41,013 bases of DNA from an uncultured Clostridia bacterium (lineage in GTDB: Bacteria; Bacillota; Clostridia; Oscillospirales; Acutalibacteraceae): positions 1 through 41,013 of the forward strand of contig CALGRR010000049.1 in NCBI GenBank assembly GCA_937880805.1, read 5' to 3'. A program made the translations under genes and the position numbers. Every line of letters begins with the position of its first letter. Within the stretch, counting starts at the first letter, position 1. A model generated the notes under the pieces. The model searched no databases. It was given only the letters and a program-made list of their open reading frames with translations, and was not told the DNA's origin. Positions 26,294 through 33,273 of this stretch are shown in pieces.

Positions 26294-26494
26294 AGTGATA
26301 TTGCAAATTAAAATTTGCAGTGATATTTTTGATAAATCAAAAGTGATATTGAAGCCTTACGGCTTCAGTGTTATTTTATTCGCATAAAACTGTCCGAAGG
26401 ACAATAACACTGTGCAAAGCACAATAAAACTGCGAAGCAATATCACTCGCCGTATGGCGAATAAAACTGCCGAGTGTCCTTATGAACACTCGGC
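26294..26494. repeat. Array of hairpins joined by 9-nt linkers, arranged as a large palindrome
   Basis: Linkers AGTGATATT (26294, 26319, 26342) and AGTGTTATT (26367) alternate with perfect hairpins at 26303-26318, 26328-26341 and 26351-26366. After a centre at 26375-26391 the linkers turn to the opposite orientation: AATAACACT (26403), AATAAAACT (26423), AATATCACT (26439) and AATAAAACT (26460). These are separated by hairpins GTCCGAAGGAC, GTGCAAAGCAC, GCGAAGC and CGCCGTATGGCG and closed by a 9-bp hairpin at 26469-26494. Left and right linkers are complementary, so the whole can fold as one stem with side hairpins, or as a row of small hairpins. Confidence 0.8.
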
Positions 26495-26518
26495 ATAATG
26501 CAGGGGAGCTTTTTTCAG

Positions 26519-28672
26519 CTATTTATTTGTAAGCTTTGCAGTCTGCCTTTGTGCCATAACAAGCTTTGCATATATTCCGTTTTGCAGCAGCAATTCTCTG
26601 TGGGTTCCGATTTCGGCAATTCTGCCTTTTTCAATAACCACAAGTCTGTCTGCGTTACGCAAGGTTGCAAGTCTGTGAGCAATGGCAAAGGTTGTTCTGC
26701 CTTTAACAAGCTTTGCAAGAGCATCCTGAATAAGGCTTTCTGTTTCGGGGTCAAGGGCACTTGTTGCCTCATCAAGAATCAGAATTTCGGGATTTCGCAG
26801 AACTGCTCTTGCTATTGAAATTCTCTGGCGTTCACCGCCCGAAAGATTATGACCGTCTTCGCCTACCACGGTGTTATAGCCGTCGGGCAGCTTCATTATG
26901 AATTCGTGGGCATTTGCCGCTTTTGCAGCCGCAATAACCTCACCGGGTTCTGCTGTTGAACGGGCATAAGCAATATTATCATAAACCGTGCCCGCAAAAA
27001 GAAATGTTTCCTGGAACACAACGCCGATTTTTTCTCTGTATTCGGTCTGGCTCATATCCTTTATATCCTTGCCGCCAACGGTTATTGAGCCCATATCGGC
27101 ATCATAAAGCCTCATTATCAGGTTAATAAGAGTTGATTTGCCCGCACCCGAATGGCCGACAAGACCAATCATTTCACCCTGCTTTACGGTAAAGCTTATA
27201 TCCTTGAGAACGGGTTCATATGCCTTGTAGCCGAAACGCACATTATCAAAAACCAAATCTCCGTTAAGATTTGCAGGAACGGTTGTTTCGGCATCCTCCA
27301 TCCCCTGCTTTTCATCAAGAATTTCAAAAATCTTGATAAGGCTTGTTGCAACCTCTCCGAGTCTTCTCGGAAGGCTCGCAATCCAGCGAAGGGGCTGATA
27401 GATATATGCAAGGAACAAAGTGAATTCAAGCATTTCGCCAAGAGAAATTTTGCCTTCGAGCACCATTCTGCCGCCGAAATAAAGAACAAAGAATTCACCT
27501 ATGCCCATAAAGAACGAAAGAAACGGAAAAACCTTTGCCCAGAGCTGCTCATTGCTTATTGAAATATCCGCAAGCTTTCTGCATATTGCATCAAACTTTT
27601 TGATTTCCCTCTCTTCGCTGCCGAAGGTTTTAACAACTCTTATTCCTCTTACAATATCGTGAAGCACGGAGTTTGAACGCGAATCGCATCTCCATTGCTT
27701 TTCGTAGCGAAGATGAATATATTTCCAGAAGCTTCTGATTGCAAATATAACTGCGGGAACGGGAACAAAAACAAGAAAAGTCAGAAGCGGGCTTATGCTC
27801 AGAAGAATAATCAGAATTGCAATAAACATAACAAGCTTTTCTATTGCATACATTCCCTGCTCGGAAACGAAGCGTTTGACGACCTCGGTATCCCTTGTTA
27901 TTCGCTTCATCAGATCGCCCGCCGTTTTTTTGGACATTGACGAAACCGAAAGCTTCTGCACCTTGTCATAGACCATTATACGAAGGTCGTTTGACATTCT
28001 TGCGCTGATTTTATTGGTTCTTCTCTGGCTGAAAATATGAAATACCTGACCGCCGATTTGCGTGAGCATAATAAGCAGAACAATGCCGATAATTCCTTTT
28101 ATTGCAGCCTCTCCGCTTACCGACGGATTGTTGAAATATCCGTCAACCAGCTTTGCATTAAGTATGGGCAGAAGTGCCAAAAGACCCGTTGAAACGGTCA
28201 GCAGCACACCCGAAACGGCAAGTGACGGAAGATACTGCTTTATCATTCCGAAGGTGCGTTTCACGAGATAGCTCTTTTCAACGCAGAAAAGGCACACGTC
28301 AACGCCCTTGGGATAATGCCTGCCGCATTTTGGGCAGACTCTGAAATCCTCGCGTGAAAGCTCGGTTTCTTCGCCCGTTTTTATATAATGGTTAACAACC
28401 TTGCAGAATTCGCCTATTTCATCAACGCACGACATTGAAAAGCGGCATATATGAAGGCTTTTTTCGGCAGTTTCGCTTGCGTTTTCGGGCACAAGCTCAA
28501 GAGTGCCGCAGCCAACATAGGTTCTTTGCAGAAGCTCACCCGCACCGCTTACGCAGGCTTTGAAAACCTGCTCCCCGTTTTCGGTAGCAGTTATTTCTCC
28601 GTTTTCAAAAATAAGCTCGCCCCTGCATATACTGCCGTTTGCCGCAAGGTCATATTCAACTTTATTTTGCAC
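26519..28672 (-). CDS. ABC exporter half-transporter with N-terminal zinc ribbon
   Basis: This protein of about 717 residues has an unusual N-terminal extension of about 140 residues (beta-rich, then a zinc ribbon CPKCGRHYPKGVDVCLFC near 113), a six-helix exporter membrane domain (about 160-450) and an ATPase domain with GHSGAGKS (Walker A), LSGGERQR (signature) and ILILDEATSALD (Walker B). The start is taken as GTG 28670-28672, because GAGGTG is well placed for it; a GTG three codons earlier is the alternative. With the partner at 30201 it likely forms a heterodimer. The shared zinc ribbon and the DUF1854 gene in between argue for one complex. The cargo is unknown. Confidence 0.85.
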   Translation of the reverse strand: MQNKVEYDLAANGSICRGELIFENGEITATENGEQVFKACVSGAGELLQRTYVGCGTLELVPENASETAEKSLHICRFSMSCVDEIGEFCKVVNHYIKTGEETELSREDFRVCPKCGRHYPKGVDVCLFCVEKSYLVKRTFGMIKQYLPSLAVSGVLLTVSTGLLALLPILNAKLVDGYFNNPSVSGEAAIKGIIGIVLLIMLTQIGGQVFHIFSQRRTNKISARMSNDLRIMVYDKVQKLSVSSMSKKTAGDLMKRITRDTEVVKRFVSEQGMYAIEKLVMFIAILIILLSISPLLTFLVFVPVPAVIFAIRSFWKYIHLRYEKQWRCDSRSNSVLHDIVRGIRVVKTFGSEEREIKKFDAICRKLADISISNEQLWAKVFPFLSFFMGIGEFFVLYFGGRMVLEGKISLGEMLEFTLFLAYIYQPLRWIASLPRRLGEVATSLIKIFEILDEKQGMEDAETTVPANLNGDLVFDNVRFGYKAYEPVLKDISFTVKQGEMIGLVGHSGAGKSTLINLIMRLYDADMGSITVGGKDIKDMSQTEYREKIGVVFQETFLFAGTVYDNIAYARSTAEPGEVIAAAKAANAHEFIMKLPDGYNTVVGEDGHNLSGGERQRISIARAVLRNPEILILDEATSALDPETESLIQDALAKLVKGRTTFAIAHRLATLRNADRLVVIEKGRIAEIGTHRELLLQNGIYAKLVMAQRQTAKLTNK

Positions 28673-28711
28673 AAAATTCACCTCTTTTTTCGGTGGTTAT
28701 AGCAGCATTTC

Positions 28712-29662
28712 TTACTGTTCATTATCTGCCTGATATAGACTGCCTTTATGATCAGGCTCTGTTTTTGATATATAATAGGGTATGTTGTTTTGTTTGCACC
28801 ATTCTTTTGCAACCTTAATCTTACAATTATACTGATAATTATTCCAGTCTTCAAAATCAATCAAACACCAAAAAGCCTCTTCATAACTGCAAGGTTCGTC
28901 ATCATCTTCCGCATTTTCGGTTAAAAACTCATTGATTTTCTTTGCCATTTCAGGGGTATTGTTTTTCAAATAATACTCTTTTTCTATTTTCTCAACATCC
29001 GCATTATATAACTGAACAAATTTTCCGGATTTAACTATTTCATTTTCATTCTCATATCCGAATTTATTTCCTATATCAGCCGGATCAAGTATTTCAAAAT
29101 TCTCTTTGCAAAGCCAAAAATCAAAAGGTTCAAACTCCCCTTCCGAGTTGCTTTTCACCCACCCTGTTGAAAATGACAAAGTATCTCTGAGGTCTAATTC
29201 TCTTTCAGAGTCATATTCCTTATAATACGGAATACCGTTAATGTCACACCATTCTTTTGCATCATCAAAGAGCTTTTGTCGGGTATGTGCAAGGCACGCT
29301 TCAGAGAATTCATCATATTCAGGAAAATCCTGAGTCAGAATTCTAAAAGCAACCTCATATCCCGAACAATATCCGTAATTGTTATCGGCGATTATTTCAT
29401 CGATTTTTGACTGTATCTCTTTATCGTGATACTTTGCAATGAAGTCCTTATGAACAGAGATTATATCGGTTTTAAATGCAGGAACAAAAAAGCCTGATGA
29501 CTTTATTTCTTCACAATTCTTATAGCCATATTCATCAATCAATCTATCTGTACTGAAAAATTGCATACTGCTTTTTTCAAACCAATAAAAAACCTCATAT
29601 TCGGTATCTTCTTCACTATCCCATTCACCATAGTAAAGTATGTTCCGAAGTTCAAGTTTCAT
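28712..29662 (-). CDS. Unknown acidic protein with internal duplication
   Basis: This 316-residue soluble, acidic protein belongs to no family I recognise. It consists of two repeats of about 120 residues. In the first, EYGYKNCEEIKSSGFFVP, CSGYEVAFRIL and AKEWCDINGIPYY; in the second, KFGYENENEIVKSGKFVQ, CSYEEAFWCLID and AKEWCKQNNIPYY, in the same order and spacing. Cysteines are conserved between repeats. The region is visibly richer in A/T codons than the ABC genes on both sides, which could mean recent acquisition. The start is ATG 29660-29662, preceded by GAGAGGTG; a TTG five codons upstream is the alternative. It lies between the DUF1854 gene (11-base gap) and the second ABC gene (about 40 bases). 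Confidence 0.7.
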   Translation of the reverse strand: MKLELRNILYYGEWDSEEDTEYEVFYWFEKSSMQFFSTDRLIDEYGYKNCEEIKSSGFFVPAFKTDIISVHKDFIAKYHDKEIQSKIDEIIADNNYGYCSGYEVAFRILTQDFPEYDEFSEACLAHTRQKLFDDAKEWCDINGIPYYKEYDSERELDLRDTLSFSTGWVKSNSEGEFEPFDFWLCKENFEILDPADIGNKFGYENENEIVKSGKFVQLYNADVEKIEKEYYLKNNTPEMAKKINEFLTENAEDDDEPCSYEEAFWCLIDFEDWNNYQYNCKIKVAKEWCKQNNIPYYISKTEPDHKGSLYQADNEQ

Positions 29663-29673
29663 TTTTTCACCTC

Positions 29674-30198
29674 TCAATATAAATAAGGCTCTAGTTTTCT
29701 GCGGCTTTTTGCGGGAATTGACGCAAAATCAATTATTCTGAATCGGTTGCCGTCAATATCAATAAGGTCTATTGCATCGCCGTGCTGACGGATGCTCTTT
29801 GAAATATCCCTTACGGTAAAGGATTTTTTGAATTCACCGATTTTAACATCAAAATAGAAGTGTCCCATTTTTTCTTTAATGGATTCGATTGAGCTGATAA
29901 CGGGGCAATAATAACGCTGCGAAAGCTCATAATCCATAAGCTCCTGCTGCTGTTTTGAAAAATCCGCCATATGCTCAACTATGCCGATTTCGTTTTTCTC
30001 AACATCCGAAATGCAGATATAATCATTCGGAAAATTCAGCGGAAGCGAACGGCTCAGAATAACTCTTTTATATTCTTTTCCGTTGATTGTTGCCGCAAGA
30101 AATCCGTTTTCATTTTTTGAAAAAACGCAGGTTTCGGGAGAAACATATTCCGTTTTAAGCGTTTCGGGTGAAATTGTGTTTGATATATTATTATTCAT
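29674..30198 (-). CDS. DUF1854 protein, ABC-exporter partner
   Basis: This 174-residue protein matches the DUF1854 pattern by eye: VILSRSLPLNFPNDYICISD, EIGIVEHM, RYYCPVISSIESIKEKMGHFYFDV, FTVRDI.KSIR and IDLIDIDGNRFRI. It has no signal peptide or membrane segment. DUF1854 genes are known next to ABC exporter genes, including ones near cyanophycin metabolism in Proteobacteria; no cyanophycin gene is present here. It lies 2 bases after the larger ABC gene and 11 bases before the duplicated unknown gene, in one operon. I infer a cytoplasmic subunit or regulator of the exporter. Confidence 0.78.
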   Translation of the reverse strand: MNNNISNTISPETLKTEYVSPETCVFSKNENGFLAATINGKEYKRVILSRSLPLNFPNDYICISDVEKNEIGIVEHMADFSKQQQELMDYELSQRYYCPVISSIESIKEKMGHFYFDVKIGEFKKSFTVRDISKSIRQHGDAIDLIDIDGNRFRIIDFASIPAKSRRKLEPYLY

Positions 30199-30200
30199 TG

Positions 30201-32540
30201 TTATTCCTCCTCCCCGATTTCTTCAGCACCCGTGCCTATGCCGATTGTTTTAAGAGCCTCGGACTGAATTTTATATTGCTTATAAAACTCGCCTTTTTGG
30301 CGGATAAGCTCGCCGAAGGTGCCGTATTCGGTGATTTTTCCGTCATCAATAACAGCAAGATAATCGGCATCTCTCAAAGTTGAAAGTCTGTGGGCAATGG
30401 CAATGGTTGTTCTGCCCTCTTTAAGCCGGGTTAGCGAATGCTGAATATTGCGTTCGGTTTCTGTATCCATTGCCGCAGTTGCTTCGTCAAGAATAAGTAT
30501 TTTGGGATTTTGTATTATTGTTCTTGCTATTGAAATTCGCTGACGCTCGCCGCCCGAAAGCTTCTGACCGCCTGCACCTACTCTTGTTTCATAAGCATCG
30601 GGAAGCTTCATAATAAAATCGTGTGCCGATGCCGCCTTTGCCGCCGCAATAACCTCGCTCATTGATGCATCGGGCTTTGCGTAGCGGATGTTATCGGCTA
30701 TTGAACCGATGAAAAGATAAATATCCTGCGAAACAAGACCTATGTTGCAGCGAAGCTCCGAAAGCTTCAAATCACGAACATCAATGCCGTCTATTTTAAC
30801 ATTGCCCTCTTTGGCATCATAAAGCCTTGCAATAAGGTTGGCTATTGTTGTTTTGCCCGCACCCGTTTTGCCTACGATACCGAGCATATCGCCCGCCTTG
30901 ACCTGAAGGCTCATTTTTTTGATAACGGGTCTTGCCGGCTCATATTCAAATTCAAGCTCGTTTATTTCAATATCACCGCGAAGATTTTCAAAGCTTACCG
31001 CATTTTCTTTTTCGGTTATATCGGGCTTTGCATCGCAGATTTCAAAGACGCGCTGTGCCGAATCGGCACATCTTGCCCACCAGTTTGATACCCACGAAAG
31101 AAAATCAAAAGGCTCACGAAGAAGCTCAAGATAAACAATATAGCTCAGAAGTGTTCCCGTTGTCATCTCGCCCTTTGCAACCATAACGCCGCCAACACCG
31201 AGAACAAGGGTTGAAAGACCCATAACAAGAATTTCAATAAGCGGGAAGAGCGTTGCCTCCGAAACAGAAAGCTTTGTTTCCGCTTTCATAAGCTCGCCGC
31301 TGAGCTTATCAAATCTTTTATATTCATCCTTTTCCTTTGCGAATGCCTTGATAACACGCTGACCGTTGATATTATCGCTCACCATTGCCGAAACTCTTGA
31401 GCCGTAAAGCCAATTTCTGTGGTGAAGAGAACGGAAGAATTTATCGCCAACAACAAGGAACACAACAAGAAGCGGCATTGCCGCAATGATAATCAGCGAA
31501 AGCTTCCAGCTCATTGCAAACATAATGGCAACAATGCCGATTATTTTGGCGGTATCGATAATAACCATCGGCACGCCGTCAATAAAGAACCAATAAATAT
31601 TATTGGCATCCCTTATAACACGCTCCATCAGAGAGCCCGTCTGCTTTGATGAATAAAAATTAACCGAGAGCCTTTGCATCGCATTAAAGATTTTAACCTT
31701 TATATCATAAACAACCTTTGGCATAACTGCTGCGGTTATGTATTGCTGAATAACGGTGAGCACCGTGTTAAGCAGTCTTATTCCGAAAATCGAGAGCACA
31801 AGAAAGCCGAGTGCCTTGATTATTTCGCCAGCAGGCAATCCGTTGGGATTTGCAAGCACATCATCAAAAAGTGACCTTGTGCTGATTTGCGGAATAAAAA
31901 CGGTTACTGCCGAGCCGAGAAGCATAACCGAAATGATTACAATTATCTGCGGAATATATCCACCGAAAAATTTGAATAATCTGACAGCCGTTGCGGATTT
32001 TTTGTTGCACTTGGGGCAGAAATCCTTATCGGGCGGGCAGGGCTTGCCGCATTTTTTGCACTTCTTTTCTTCGGGCTCCGCCGAAACGGGAATCTCCGCC
32101 TCACCCTTGGTCTTATAAGAATTAAAGGCTTTGATAAAATTCTCAAACTGTGCAATTCTGCCTATTGAAAAACGGATAAGGCTGATTTGCTCGCCGTCTT
32201 TTTTCATAATGAGTCTGCCCGTTGAAACATACCGTTCGGTTTCAAGCGAATCAATATCATCAATGGGTATGCTCTGAATTTCATTAACGGTAAACTTCGG
32301 CTCTATTCTTTTGTTTTTACGCTTGGATTTAACAATTTCCTCTTCGCCCAGAGCGATATACAAGCCCTTTTCGTCAAAAGAAAGCCAGGCTGAGCAGTAA
32401 CACGCCTCGTTATCCATATCGCCCGTGCAGCAGAAAATCAGATTTTCCGTTGAAAGACCCGCCCTTTCAAGCTCTGCAAGCAAAGGCTTCGGAAACCTGC
32501 CCTTTTCGGGCTTCGGCATTTTTTCTTTTCTTTTTCCCAT
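30201..32540 (-). CDS. ABC exporter half-transporter with N-terminal extension and zinc ribbon
   Basis: This 779-residue protein has an N-terminal extension of about 190 residues. Residues 30-140 look like a small PH-like/beta domain (AWLSFDEKGLYIALG, IPIDDIDSLE, GRLIMKKDGE), followed by a zinc ribbon CKKCGKPCPPDKDFCPKC at 161-178. Exporter-type membrane helices run from about 190 to 480, then the ATPase with GKTGAGKTTIAN (Walker A), LSGGERQRIS and ILILDEATAAMD. It starts at ATG 32540 with GGTGGTGA upstream. It heads an operon with DUF1854, the duplicated unknown and a second ABC gene. It is probably the heterodimer partner of that second one. The cargo cannot be deduced; lipid, peptide or drug export are all possible. 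Confidence 0.85.
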   Translation of the reverse strand: MGKRKEKMPKPEKGRFPKPLLAELERAGLSTENLIFCCTGDMDNEACYCSAWLSFDEKGLYIALGEEEIVKSKRKNKRIEPKFTVNEIQSIPIDDIDSLETERYVSTGRLIMKKDGEQISLIRFSIGRIAQFENFIKAFNSYKTKGEAEIPVSAEPEEKKCKKCGKPCPPDKDFCPKCNKKSATAVRLFKFFGGYIPQIIVIISVMLLGSAVTVFIPQISTRSLFDDVLANPNGLPAGEIIKALGFLVLSIFGIRLLNTVLTVIQQYITAAVMPKVVYDIKVKIFNAMQRLSVNFYSSKQTGSLMERVIRDANNIYWFFIDGVPMVIIDTAKIIGIVAIMFAMSWKLSLIIIAAMPLLVVFLVVGDKFFRSLHHRNWLYGSRVSAMVSDNINGQRVIKAFAKEKDEYKRFDKLSGELMKAETKLSVSEATLFPLIEILVMGLSTLVLGVGGVMVAKGEMTTGTLLSYIVYLELLREPFDFLSWVSNWWARCADSAQRVFEICDAKPDITEKENAVSFENLRGDIEINELEFEYEPARPVIKKMSLQVKAGDMLGIVGKTGAGKTTIANLIARLYDAKEGNVKIDGIDVRDLKLSELRCNIGLVSQDIYLFIGSIADNIRYAKPDASMSEVIAAAKAASAHDFIMKLPDAYETRVGAGGQKLSGGERQRISIARTIIQNPKILILDEATAAMDTETERNIQHSLTRLKEGRTTIAIAHRLSTLRDADYLAVIDDGKITEYGTFGELIRQKGEFYKQYKIQSEALKTIGIGTGAEEIGEEE

Positions 32541-32593
32541 AAGGTCACCACCTTAAGATGTATTTTATACTACAATTTACCAAATTAAAAGTC

Positions 32594-32622
32594 TTGAAAA
32601 TAAAAGCTAACTGTGCTATAAT
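32594..32622 (+). promoter_or_regulatory. Plus-strand sigma-A promoter facing a terminator
   Basis: TTGAAA (32594-32599) and TATAAT (32617-32622) are 17 bases apart. Transcription would start near 32629 and meet the hairpin at 32643-32675 almost at once, giving an RNA of about 50-55 bases. No gene with a ribosome site follows on this strand. Confidence 0.6.
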
Positions 32623-32642
32623 AAATGTGCAGAGAAAACAAA

Positions 32643-32681
32643 AACAGCACTGTCGGCTTGCCCGAAAGTGCTGTTATTTTT
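32643..32681. terminator. Bidirectional terminator after the 22-codon gene
   Basis: AACAGCACT / AGTGCTGTT (32643-32651 with 32667-32675) encloses a 15-base loop and is flanked by A/T runs so that either direction ends in T residues. On the minus strand it lies 16 bases after the 22-codon gene and about 100 bases before the first ABC gene. Confidence 0.8.
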
Positions 32682-32691
32682 TACGCAAAAA

Positions 32692-32760
32692 TCACAAGGA
32701 TATAAAAAGCGAACACAACACATCGGATTTTAAAGCTGCTTTGATATTTCTCATTGTCAT
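32692..32760 (-). CDS. 22-residue small protein or leader peptide
   Basis: The frame begins ATG ACA ATG and encodes a peptide that begins MTMRNIKAALK and ends SLFISL. The evidence is its expression signals: a TTGACA-17-TATACT promoter, AAAGGAGG exactly 8 bases before the ATG, a stop, and then a strong terminator 16 bases later. The peptide has a basic N-terminal half and a hydrophobic C-terminal half with one Cys. I do not recognise it. It could be a free-standing microprotein, a type I toxin-like peptide (a plus-strand promoter opposes its 3' end) or a leader peptide that sets read-through into the ABC/DUF1854 operon. Confidence 0.62.
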   Translation of the reverse strand: MTMRNIKAALKSDVLCSLFISL

Positions 32761-32794
32761 TGTGCCCGCCTCCTTTTCAATATATTTCCAAATA

Positions 32795-32823
32795 AGTATA
32801 AACCCTTTGCAAAAGCTTGTCAA
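32795..32823 (-). promoter_or_regulatory. Strong promoter of the 22-codon gene
   Basis: TTGACA (32818-32823) and TATACT (32795-32800) on the minus strand are 17 bases apart, about 35 bases upstream of the ATG. It is also the best promoter seen upstream of the ABC operon on this strand. Confidence 0.8.
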
Positions 32824-32842
32824 CAAATATTTATAAGGTTAT

Positions 32843-33211
32843 TTATATAACCCTGATTTTGTTTGTTTTTGAATATGCCTCAATAAGGCGGCAAAGCTTC
32901 AAAGCAACCGCCTGCGTATATTCTTTCTGCATAACACGGAAATACACCGTATCCCAGGTGCTGTTATAAAACATTATAAATTCAACACCCTCAACGCTGC
33001 AATTATAATTAAAAATATCAAACGGTGCATAGCTCACCTTTGAATGCAAAAGCCCGCTGTTTTTTAAAATATCCTCCAAAAACAGCACCTGTGCACTCTG
33101 ACCCTTGCCGATTCTGAAATATCTTTCGGGAATATACTGCCTTTGAAAATATTCAAGCTCAAAGCAATCTTCTTTGCTTTCTTCCGAATCAAAATAGCGA
33201 ATTTTTATCAT
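32843..33211 (-). CDS. Unknown small soluble protein
   Basis: This 122-residue protein has no signal peptide or membrane helix and is rich in aromatic residues (ELEYFQRQYIPERYFRIGKG, VEFIMFYNSTWDTVYFRV). I do not recognise a family. Its alternating beta/alpha pattern suggests one small domain. The ATG has GAGGTGTTGAA upstream, but that site is the 3' arm of an inverted repeat. It follows ypeB by about 60 bases in the same direction. Confidence 0.6.
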   Translation of the reverse strand: MIKIRYFDSEESKEDCFELEYFQRQYIPERYFRIGKGQSAQVLFLEDILKNSGLLHSKVSYAPFDIFNYNCSVEGVEFIMFYNSTWDTVYFRVMQKEYTQAVALKLCRLIEAYSKTNKIRVI

Positions 33212-33215
33212 TTCA

Positions 33216-33253
33216 ACACCTCATTTCACTTGCTATTTTAGCAAAAGAGGTGT
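33216..33253 (-). promoter_or_regulatory. Leader hairpin that can hide the ribosome site of the 122-residue gene
   Basis: On the minus strand ACACCTC (33247-33253) pairs with GAGGTGT (33216-33222), and inside it TTGCTA (33239-33244) pairs with TAGCAA (33230-33235). GAGGTG is the only ribosome site of the following gene. Confidence 0.5.
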
Positions 33254-33273
33254 CCGTTAAAAATCCCTTCAAT

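Larger units (their letters stand above)
26102..26515. mobile_element. MITE-like element with terminal inverted repeats
   Basis: AAAAGCTCCTCTGC at 26102-26115 recurs inverted at the other end as GCAGGGGAGCTTTT within 26500-26515, with one mismatch in 14, and the similarity continues for a few bases (TTAT) after a one-base gap. Direct CAGC tetranucleotides (26098-26101 and 26516-26519) flank it and could be a target duplication. The interior has no gene but is full of hairpins. The right end abuts the stop codon of the ABC gene. No transposase is encoded, so it would be non-autonomous. Confidence 0.5.

Noticed and set aside
26294..26494. Possible CRISPR array (regular short repeats and variable spacers)
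   Set aside because: Repeats are only 9 bases, change orientation in the middle, and the spacers are self-complementary hairpins of 7-16 bases; no cas gene is near.
32558..32836. Plus-strand frame of 92 codons
   Set aside because: It has no ribosome site, starts upstream of the plus-strand promoter and runs through a terminator and across the 22-codon gene.
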